From contig DROK01000203.1 of NCBI GenBank assembly GCA_011321895.1, forward strand, positions 1 through 6,550: a stretch of DNA of 6,550 bases, given 5' to 3'. A program made the position numbers and the translations under genes. The DNA is from Thermodesulfatator atlanticus (GTDB lineage: Bacteria; Desulfobacterota; Thermodesulfobacteria; Thermodesulfobacteriales; Thermodesulfatatoraceae). A model generated the notes under the pieces. The model ran no database searches. It was not told where the DNA came from and saw only the letters and a list, made by a program, of their open reading frames with translations. Below, piece by piece: positions 1-5,626 of the stretch (position 1 is the stretch's first letter; every line of letters starts with the position of its first letter).

Positions 1-1602
1 CTTCCCTGGGAGGTCTTTTCTCAGGTGGCCTCCCTGCTTACCGCAGAAAAACCCCTTAAAATCGGGCACAACGTCAAATACGACCTCATCCTCTTGAAAC
101 GCCATGGTTTCACCCTCGAGGGCCTGGAGGGGGACACCATGATCGCCTCCTACCTCCTGGACCCCACCCGCCGCACCCACGGCTTGGACGAACTGGCGGA
201 AGAAATCCTGGGGCACCGGATGATTTCATACAAAGAAGTCACCCGGGAGCTGGCCAAGGGGGAAAGCTTTGCCCGCGTCCCCCTGGCCAAAGCCAAAGAG
301 TATGCCTGTGAAGACGCCCACGTAACCTATCTCCTATACGAATATTTCTGGCCCAAACTGAAGGAAGAGAGCCTGTGGCGGGTCTTTGAGGAGATAGAAC
401 GCCCCCTCATCCAGGTGCTCGCCCGCATGGAGATGGCGGGCATAAAAATAGACGTCCCTTATCTTGAAAGCCTCTCCCGGGAACTTGAGGCCAGGTTAAA
501 GGCCCTTGAAGAAGAGATCTTCCGTCTGGCCGGAGAGAGATTTAACCTCAATTCCAGCCGTCAGCTGGGTTTCATCCTTTTTGAAAGGTTGAAACTTCCC
601 AAGATCAAAAAAACGCCCAAAAAGACGGCCTTTTCTACGGACAACGAGGTCCTGGAGGAACTTTCACGCCACCACGAATTGCCACGGAAGGTTTTACAAT
701 ACCGTACCCTGGCCAAGCTGAAGTCCACTTACGTGGACGCCCTGCCCAAAATGATCAACCCGGCCACAGGCCGGCTCCATACCTCCTTCAACCAGACCGT
801 CACCGCCACCGGGCGCCTTTCCAGCAGCGACCCCAACCTCCAGAACATCCCGGTACGCGGTGAAGAGGGCACCAAGATCCGCAAGGCCTTTGTCCCGGAA
901 GAAAACTGGTGGTTCCTTTCCGCCGATTACTCCCAGATCGATCTGCGGGTACTGGCCCATTATTCCGGAGACGAAAACCTGATTGAGGCCTTCCGGCGCG
1001 GAGAAGATATCCACCGGCGCACCGCGGCCGAGATATTCGGGGTACCGCTGGAACTGGTCACCCCGGAGATGCGGCGCATGGCCAAAACCATCAATTTCGG
1101 CATCGTCTACGGCATGAGCCCCTATGGCCTGGCCAAAGAATTGAAAATAAGCCGCCGTGAGGCCAAGGACTTCATCGAACGGTACTTCAAGCGTTACCCC
1201 GGGGTTAAACGTTATATGGAGCAAATCGTCCTTGAGGCCCGCCAAAAGGGCTACGTAGAGACCCTTTTCGGCCGCAAGAGACCCCTTCCCGACATCAATA
1301 GCCCCAACCGGACGGCCCGGGAATTTGCCGAACGCACCGCCATCAATACCCCCATCCAGGGAACCGCGGCCGATATCATCAAGCTGGCCATGATCAGGAT
1401 AGACGAAACGTTACAAAAAAAGAATTTGCGGACCCGGATGCTCCTTCAGGTCCACGACGAGCTTTTGTTCGAATGTCCCCCTGAAGAACTTGAAGAAATT
1501 AAAGAAATTGTCCGACAACAAATGGAAGGGGTGGTAAAGCTTAAGGTCCCCCTGAAAGTAAACCTGGCCACGGGAAAGAACTGGGCTGAGGCCAAGGCAT
1601 GA
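1..1602 (+). CDS. polA: DNA polymerase I, C-terminal part (3'-5' exonuclease and polymerase domains), 5' end outside window
   Basis: Family A DNA polymerase, for Okazaki-fragment processing and repair synthesis. The frame is open from base 1, so the GTG at 25 is an internal Val codon and 533 codons of a longer gene are visible. Bases 1 to about 390 hold the rest of the proofreading domain: Exo II (GHNVKYD, catalytic Asp at 82-84) and Exo III (YACED, Tyr 301-303 and Asp 313-315). Exo I and any 5' nuclease domain lie upstream. The polymerase domain follows: the TATGRLSSSDPNLQNIP motif (about 802-855); motif A (SADYSQIDLR, catalytic Asp 925-927); motif B (RRMAKTINFGIVYG, Lys 1084-1086, Phe 1096-1098, Tyr 1108-1110); and motif C (QVHDE, catalytic Asp 1456-1458). 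All catalytic residues in view are present, so polymerase and proofreading are both expected. Phe in motif B predicts the usual discrimination against dideoxynucleotides. The oddity is Asp rather than Glu at 940-942 in motif A. The stop overlaps the next gene's ATG. Confidence 0.97.
   Translation, partial: LPWEVFSQVASLLTAEKPLKIGHNVKYDLILLKRHGFTLEGLEGDTMIASYLLDPTRRTHGLDELAEEILGHRMISYKEVTRELAKGESFARVPLAKAKEYACEDAHVTYLLYEYFWPKLKEESLWRVFEEIERPLIQVLARMEMAGIKIDVPYLESLSRELEARLKALEEEIFRLAGERFNLNSSRQLGFILFERLKLPKIKKTPKKTAFSTDNEVLEELSRHHELPRKVLQYRTLAKLKSTYVDALPKMINPATGRLHTSFNQTVTATGRLSSSDPNLQNIPVRGEEGTKIRKAFVPEENWWFLSADYSQIDLRVLAHYSGDENLIEAFRRGEDIHRRTAAEIFGVPLELVTPEMRRMAKTINFGIVYGMSPYGLAKELKISRREAKDFIERYFKRYPGVKRYMEQIVLEARQKGYVETLFGRKRPLPDINSPNRTAREFAERTAINTPIQGTAADIIKLAMIRIDETLQKKNLRTRMLLQVHDELLFECPPEELEEIKEIVRQQMEGVVKLKVPLKVNLATGKNWAEAKA
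1588..1602 (+). promoter_or_regulatory. Ribosome binding site and ATGA stop/start junction coupling the PilZ gene to polA
   Basis: GAGG at 1588-1591 lies 7 bases upstream of the ATG at 1599-1601. That ATG overlaps the polA TGA at 1600-1602 in the order ATGA. This fixes the PilZ start and suggests that ribosomes finishing polA can re-initiate here. No separate promoter is apparent. Confidence 0.75.
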
Positions 1603-2297
1603 GCTGGCAGTATTTTGAAAGTGGCTACGAGCGCACCACGGACAAAAATCTGATCCGCATCCTGCTCGATGACCTGCGGGAGCGCGCCTACTGGCTCCAA
1701 TTCGTGGCCTCGGGCTTCCGTTCAGGCCCCACCATTCTCCTGGAAATCAAAAAAAACCGCCTCATTTTTGACCTCCCCCGTCCCTGGAACGCTAATTTAA
1801 AGGTGGCCCGCGTCATTTACCGTGACCAGGAAAAGATCCAGCATTCCTTTAAGGTCAAAATATTTGAGACCGACCCGGAAGAAAAGGTCGTCATCACCTC
1901 CTTTCCCAAAGAATATTTTCGCCTGGAAAGGAGGCGCTTTTACCGGGTCTCAGTGCCGGAAGGATCAGAGGCCATCTTCAAATATAACGGTGAGGAAATA
2001 AAGGCTGACGTCCTAAATATCTCTGGTTGTGGGATGGCCATCCTGGCCCCCAAGGGGACCAGATTGGAAGTCCAGGACTTTCTGGAAGACGTTGAACTCC
2101 ACCTGATGGTTTCCGCAGGCAAGGCTCATGACCAAAAGATCAGGATCCCCAGGGCACGCATAGTGAGGGAGGTTCCCCGCAACCGGGCCCGGAAACTTTA
2201 CGGGGTCGAGTTCCTCCTGGAAAAAGAAAAAGACCGGGAACCCATTTTGCGCTACACCATCAAACGGGAACTTGAGCTGCGCAAGGCCGAAAGCTAA
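1599..2297 (+). CDS. PilZ-domain protein, YcgR-like two-domain cyclic-di-GMP receptor
   Basis: Predicted cytoplasmic cyclic-di-GMP effector of 232 residues; no signal peptide or membrane segment is visible. Residues about 15-105 resemble the beta-rich N-terminal domain found before PilZ in YcgR-type flagellar brake proteins. The PilZ domain spans about 107-215. Its ligand-binding signatures are both intact: RxxxR at R112-R116 within RRRFYRV, and NxSxxG at N140, S142, G145. Cyclic-di-GMP binding is therefore likely; the output (motility, pili or exopolysaccharide) cannot be told from sequence and no motility gene is in view. The start is supported by GAGG at 1588-1591, 7 bases before the ATG, and by the ATGA overlap with polA, which implies translational coupling. 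The gene ends convergently on the minus-strand gene, sharing the bases CTAA. An A8 run at 1749-1756 lies early in the reading frame. Confidence 0.9.
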   Translation: MSWQYFESGYERTTDKNLIRILLDDLRERAYWLQFVASGFRSGPTILLEIKKNRLIFDLPRPWNANLKVARVIYRDQEKIQHSFKVKIFETDPEEKVVITSFPKEYFRLERRRFYRVSVPEGSEAIFKYNGEEIKADVLNISGCGMAILAPKGTRLEVQDFLEDVELHLMVSAGKAHDQKIRIPRARIVREVPRNRARKLYGVEFLLEKEKDREPILRYTIKRELELRKAES

Positions 2298-3859
2298 AGG
2301 GGCCTCAGGGCCAAAGCCTTTTCGTAAAGGGCCAGATACTTTTCCGAGACCTTATCCCAGGTGTAATGGGCGTAAATGTGCTCTATGGCCTGTTTGATCA
2401 TGCGGCGAATCTTATCCGGCTCCTTCCGGTATACTTCAAAGGCCCTTAAAATGGCCCCGGCCAGCTCTTCAGGCTTCTGTTCCACGTAAACAAAACCGTT
2501 AAAACCGTCGATAACCTTTACCAGCCCCCCGGTATGGCGCACGATGGGAAGATTGCCCATTAATTGGGCCATAAAATCGGTAAGACCACAGGGTTCATAA
2601 TTGGACGGGATGACGAAAAAGTCCCCGGCGGCGTAGATCAAATTGGCCAACTTCGGGTCGTACCCCAAAAGTAACGTCATTTTGTCCGGGAACTCCCGGG
2701 CCAGCGCGATGAGACTTTCTTCTATCTCCGGGGTGCCGGTCCCCAGGATAACCGTCAAAAATTCTTCTCCGCTTTCGTAAAGCAACCGCAAGGCCTGGGC
2801 CAAAACGTCAATGCCCTTTTGCTGGGTGAGCCTGGAAACCGCGGTAAGCAGGGGCCAGCCCTCCCGGTCCTTAACGCGCCCGTAAATCTTTACCTTCAAA
2901 GAACCCCGCCTGATCCGGGCGATGAGTTCCTCCCGGCAGACCTTTTTGCCCGCAAAATCTCCGGCCAAGGGGTCAAAAGCCGCTGGCAGGCCCAATTTTT
3001 CGGGATGGCGAGGATCAAAATCTTCCGGCGTGATGCCGTTGGTAATCCCTTCTAACTTGATTCCTCGCTCTTTTAGGGCGTGTCCCAGCCAACCGGTATG
3101 GGCGTCGAGTTCCGTTTCCTGCAGCTCTTTGGCGTACTGCTCAGAAACGGTATTAATTACCGCGTATCTTGCCCCGCAAAGGAAGGGGTTGAAGGAATTG
3201 TTCAAGAGGGAATCGTTGATCACCCACCAGGGAAGACCGGTATTGGCTTTGGCAAAGGGAAGATCACCCACGTCCTGGTGGTAACCGAGGCCGGCGTTGT
3301 GAATGGTGATCAAAAAACCCACCGGAGGGAAATAATCCCTAAAGCCCATGATTTCCCGGGCCAGGGCAGGGGTACAGGCGGTGTGCCCGTCGTGACAATG
3401 CATAATCTCCGGCCTTTCGTTTAGACGGATTGCCCCGCAAAGGGCGGTCTTTTGTAAGAGGATATTCATGGCGAAATAGTCAAAATGCCCCATCCCCTTT
3501 TTCTTCCAGGGGTCTTTCTTTTCTTCTTCCTCGGTATAGGTGTAAATGCCCAGCTTTTCGGCGTAGCGTTCGGCTTCCACCAGAAAGATGCGTACCCCGT
3601 TGATTTCTCCCTCCCAGAAGGAGACGTCTTCACGCCGTTCTTCCTGGACGTAATTCATATCCACCTGAAAAGAGACGTTGGTCTTGCGAAACCCAAGTCT
3701 TTCAGGCTCTAAAAAACCGTAACGGGGTAGAAATACGGTCACTTTAAGACCCTTGCGCACCAGGGCCTCGGAGAGCTCCTGGGCTACGTCCTTCAGCCCC
3801 CCAACCCCGGCCAGATCCCGGTATTCCCTGGTTAAAGTGTAGATTTCTTTGATTTTCAT
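2294..3859 (-). CDS. glgA: Glycogen/starch synthase, GT5 family, with altered N-terminal K-x-G-G-L motif
   Basis: Predicted GT-B fold glucosyltransferase that extends alpha-1,4-glucan from a nucleotide-glucose donor (ADP-glucose in the classical enzyme). It has 521 residues, slightly above the roughly 477 of E. coli GlgA. The N-terminal domain spans about 1-260 and includes CHDGH at 155-159 and TIHN at 185-188. The C-terminal nucleotide-binding domain spans about 330-500. It carries SRLTQQKG at 342-349 (the Arg and Lys that contact donor phosphates), YEPCGLT at 421-427 (acidic active-site residue E422) and HTGGL at 442-446. The N-terminal signature, normally KTGGL, reads GVGGL here at 18-22, so the donor-contacting Lys is absent; the Trp usual in HDWH is also Gly. 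The start is set by AGGAG 7 bases upstream. It lies 2 bases after kdsD on the same strand, so the two are probably co-transcribed. GT5 family membership is firm; the exact donor and activity level are less certain. Confidence 0.88.
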   Translation of the reverse strand: MKIKEIYTLTREYRDLAGVGGLKDVAQELSEALVRKGLKVTVFLPRYGFLEPERLGFRKTNVSFQVDMNYVQEERREDVSFWEGEINGVRIFLVEAERYAEKLGIYTYTEEEEKKDPWKKKGMGHFDYFAMNILLQKTALCGAIRLNERPEIMHCHDGHTACTPALAREIMGFRDYFPPVGFLITIHNAGLGYHQDVGDLPFAKANTGLPWWVINDSLLNNSFNPFLCGARYAVINTVSEQYAKELQETELDAHTGWLGHALKERGIKLEGITNGITPEDFDPRHPEKLGLPAAFDPLAGDFAGKKVCREELIARIRRGSLKVKIYGRVKDREGWPLLTAVSRLTQQKGIDVLAQALRLLYESGEEFLTVILGTGTPEIEESLIALAREFPDKMTLLLGYDPKLANLIYAAGDFFVIPSNYEPCGLTDFMAQLMGNLPIVRHTGGLVKVIDGFNGFVYVEQKPEELAGAILRAFEVYRKEPDKIRRMIKQAIEHIYAHYTWDKVSEKYLALYEKALALRPL

Positions 3860-3861
3860 CG

Positions 3862-4845
3862 TTAGACTCCTGTAAATTTGAACTGACCCTTCCCCAAAAC
3901 GTCGTGTAAGTGAATAATCCCTACCACTTTTTTTTCGGTCACTACAGGCAAAACCGTAATAAGATTTCTTTCCATCACGTAGAGGGCCTCAGCCGCCAAA
4001 GCCCCAGGAGAAATGGTTTTCGGATCCCTGGTCATTACCTTTTCTACCGGCAAGGTGCGAAAATCGCCATATTTAAGCAGGGCCCTCCGCAAATCTCCGT
4101 CAGTAACGATACCACAGAGGTCTTCCTTTTCATCCAGGACCAGGGCGCAGCCCAGACGTTTACGGTTAATCTCCAACAAGACTTCCGCCATCCTCGCTCC
4201 CTGTTTTACCAGAGGTAGGGCCTCCCCCGTCAACATTATCTGGGCCACCTGAACCTTTAAACGCTCTCCCAGACTACCTCCGGGGTGGTTTTGGCGAAAG
4301 TCTTCCAGTCTTAAATTGCGCAACTTGGCCAGCACCATGGCCAGGGCGTCCCCCATGGCCAGCGTGGCCGTGGTGCTGGCGGTGGGGGCCACGCCCAGGG
4401 GACAGGCCTCACGGGGAACGCCTACGTCCACCACCACGTCGGCCTGCCGGGCCAGGGTCGATTGGAGATTCCCGGTAAAGGCGATTATCTTAACTCCCCG
4501 GCCCTTGAGAAAGGGCAAAAGTTTATTTACTTCCTCGGTCTCCCCGGAATTGGAAATGGCAAGAAGGACGTCCTCTGGCACCACCATGCCCAAATCCCCG
4601 TGCATGGCTTCGGCGGGGTGGAGGAAAAAAGACGGTGTCCCGGTAGAGGCCAAGGTAGCCACGATCTTGCGCCCGATAAGGCCGCTTTTCCCGATACCCG
4701 TTACCACCACCCGCCCTCTGGCTTTTAGAATCAGATCCACGGCCTGGACAAATTCCTCCCCCAGTTTAGCGGCCACTGCTTTGAGACCTTCGATCTCTAC
4801 CGCAAGCACCTCTTTTCCCGTAGCAATTATGGCCTGCCTGTCCAT
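3862..4845 (-). CDS. kdsD: D-arabinose 5-phosphate isomerase (KdsD/KpsF/GutQ family: SIS plus two CBS domains)
   Basis: Interconverts D-ribulose 5-phosphate and D-arabinose 5-phosphate, the first committed step to Kdo and so to lipopolysaccharide; cytoplasmic. From the ATG at 4845 the protein has 327 residues, matching the family (about 328). The SIS domain spans about 35-185: GIGKSG at 50-55 (Lys53), HGDLGMV from His82, SNSGETEE at 98-105, REACPL with Glu146, and NHPGG with His187. These sit six residues before the catalytic Lys59, Glu111, Glu152 and His193 that I recall for the E. coli enzyme. Two CBS domains follow (about 200-260 and 265-325), which in this family regulate activity. An upstream in-frame TTG at 4863 would add six residues. 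The ATG is preferred because GGGG lies 5 bases before it and because it gives the family length. The symbol assumes the housekeeping Kdo role; a capsule-linked KpsF or GutQ paralogue cannot be excluded. An A8 run occurs near the 3' end (plus-strand T run at 3928-3935). Confidence 0.93.
   Translation of the reverse strand: MDRQAIIATGKEVLAVEIEGLKAVAAKLGEEFVQAVDLILKARGRVVVTGIGKSGLIGRKIVATLASTGTPSFFLHPAEAMHGDLGMVVPEDVLLAISNSGETEEVNKLLPFLKGRGVKIIAFTGNLQSTLARQADVVVDVGVPREACPLGVAPTASTTATLAMGDALAMVLAKLRNLRLEDFRQNHPGGSLGERLKVQVAQIMLTGEALPLVKQGARMAEVLLEINRKRLGCALVLDEKEDLCGIVTDGDLRRALLKYGDFRTLPVEKVMTRDPKTISPGALAAEALYVMERNLITVLPVVTEKKVVGIIHLHDVLGKGQFKFTGV
3867..3871 (-). promoter_or_regulatory. Ribosome binding site of glgA
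   Basis: AGGAG on the minus strand, 7 bases before the glgA ATG (3859-3857). It lies inside the last codons of kdsD, so glgA translation depends on a transcript that already covers kdsD. This supports a kdsD-glgA operon. Confidence 0.8.
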
Positions 4846-4945
4846 AAAAACCCCGTCTGTCAAAACTTCCCCACTTAATTTTGTTCTAAAGGCTAACGGA
4901 TTTTACGCTTGACAGCTACCGGAGAACGCAGAAACTTTCTCCAGG
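4846..4945. promoter_or_regulatory. Divergent intergenic control region between kdsD and the fur-feoA fusion
   Basis: This is the only intergenic gap over 10 bases in the window, and it lies between divergent genes, so promoters for both are expected here. On the plus strand a perfect TTGACA (-35-like) lies at 4909-4914. Only weak -10 candidates follow at the right distance (GAAACT at 4931-4936, spacer 16). On the minus strand the best -10-like hexamer is TAAAAT (4905 to 4900), without a convincing -35. There is no match to classical Fur (GATAATGATAATCATTATC) or PerR boxes. A GGAGAA/TTCTCC dyad lies at 4921-4942. Confidence 0.5.
4921..4942. repeat. Inverted repeat GGAGAA-N10-TTCTCC just upstream of fur-feoA
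   Basis: Perfect 6-bp arms at 4921-4926 and 4937-4942, separated by 10 bases, so the centres of the arms are 16 bases apart. The right arm ends 3 bases before the ATG at 4946, and the dyad spans the expected -10 region for the TTGACA at 4909. The position suits an autoregulatory operator, or a weak RNA hairpin over the start. A 6-bp match could also be chance. Confidence 0.35.
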
Positions 4946-5626
4946 ATGAAAAATCACGCGGTACACCAAAAAGAAAAAGAAAATTTTCTTAAGCTGGCGG
5001 CCCATTTGCCCCACCCCAAAAGGGAGCTTTTTGCCCGCATTTTTGAGGCCTTCTTAGAAACCGAAGAACACGTTTCCCTTGAAGATTTCCAAAAGATCTT
5101 GAGGGAAAAGGGGCTTTCCGTAACCAAGGAAGAACTCAAAGAGGCCTTGGAGCTCTTTTGTCGTCTGGGTTTTGCCCAACGCAAAGAATTCATAGGGCAA
5201 CCCCCGGTATACGAACACCGCCATCTGGGCGAACACCACGATCACCTGATTTGTACTCGTTGTGGGCGGATTCAAGAGTTTTATCTCCCCAAACTTGAGG
5301 CCTTGCAGGAAGAAATAGCCCGACAATACGGCTTTAAATCTCTTGATCATCGCCTGGAAATTTACGGACTTTGCGCCCAGTGTCAGGCCACCAGGGCCAA
5401 ACCAGCCCTTCCCCTGACCCTGGTTTCTGCCGGGGAAAAAGTCCGGGTGGAAAGGTTTTTGGGAGGTTCTCAGGCCTTGGCCCGGTTAGCCGCCATGGGC
5501 CTCACCGTAGGGGAGGAGCTTGAAGTAATCAACAATTGCGGTCCTATTATCGTTTCGGTACGGGGGGCCAGGTTGGCCATAGGTCAGGGATTGGCCCATA
5601 AGATCCTGGTAAGCCCCCTTGACTAA
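4946..5626 (+). CDS. Fur-family metalloregulator fused to a C-terminal FeoA (SH3-like) domain
   Basis: Single ORF of 226 residues with two domains. Residues about 15-90 sit where the Fur winged helix belongs, and about 90-148 form the dimerisation and metal-binding domain. That part has HHDH at 97-100, E111, H135, CTRC (C103, C106) and CAQC (C143, C146); the four Cys match the structural zinc site of PerR-like Fur proteins. After a short linker (about 147-156), residues 157-225 form a FeoA-type domain: a LxxxxxGEKVRV opening, AxMGLTVGEELEV at 183-194, and a VRGARLAIG strand near 205-213. FeoA domains normally partner the ferrous-iron transporter FeoB, or form the SH3-like tail of DtxR/IdeR repressors. 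Role inferred: iron-responsive regulator, or modulator of Feo transport. The Fur recognition-helix signature is absent (V59-TKEELKEALE). The ATG at 4946 is the only usable start after the stop at 4910-4912, and no Shine-Dalgarno precedes it at normal spacing. The gene ends convergently on ymdB, sharing CTAA. Confidence 0.88.
   Translation: MKNHAVHQKEKENFLKLAAHLPHPKRELFARIFEAFLETEEHVSLEDFQKILREKGLSVTKEELKEALELFCRLGFAQRKEFIGQPPVYEHRHLGEHHDHLICTRCGRIQEFYLPKLEALQEEIARQYGFKSLDHRLEIYGLCAQCQATRAKPALPLTLVSAGEKVRVERFLGGSQALARLAAMGLTVGEELEVINNCGPIIVSVRGARLAIGQGLAHKILVSPLD

Noticed and set aside
25..27. GTG at 25 as the start of a short polymerase
   Set aside because: The frame is open to base 1 and the upstream codons continue a plausible exonuclease-domain sequence; the real start lies outside the window.
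694..1245. 183-codon open frame on the minus strand inside polA
   Set aside because: It lies fully opposite conserved polymerase motifs A and B, shows no recognisable domain, and is explained by codon bias of the sense gene.
2297..2322. Imperfect hairpin (AAGG GGCC, loop TCAG, GGCC, bulge AAAG, CCTT, TT) as a terminator for the PilZ gene
   Set aside because: The stem has a four-base bulge, the T tract is only four bases, and the whole structure lies within glgA coding sequence; too weak to call.
4846..4863. TTG at 4863 as the kdsD start, or the same TTGACA on the minus strand as a -35 box
   Set aside because: Starting at the ATG at 4845 gives the family length and has GGGG 5 bases upstream. 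As a -35 box, the hexamer would place its -10 inside the coding region, with no TATAAT-like match there.
4316..4912. 198-codon plus-strand open frame opposite kdsD
   Set aside because: It is antisense to the conserved SIS domain, its composition (Ser, Arg, Thr, Pro, Ala) is typical of shadow frames, and it has no domain signature.
4846..4945. Classical Fur or PerR box in the divergent region
   Set aside because: No stretch resembles GATAATGATAATCATTATC or TTATAATNATTATAA on either strand.
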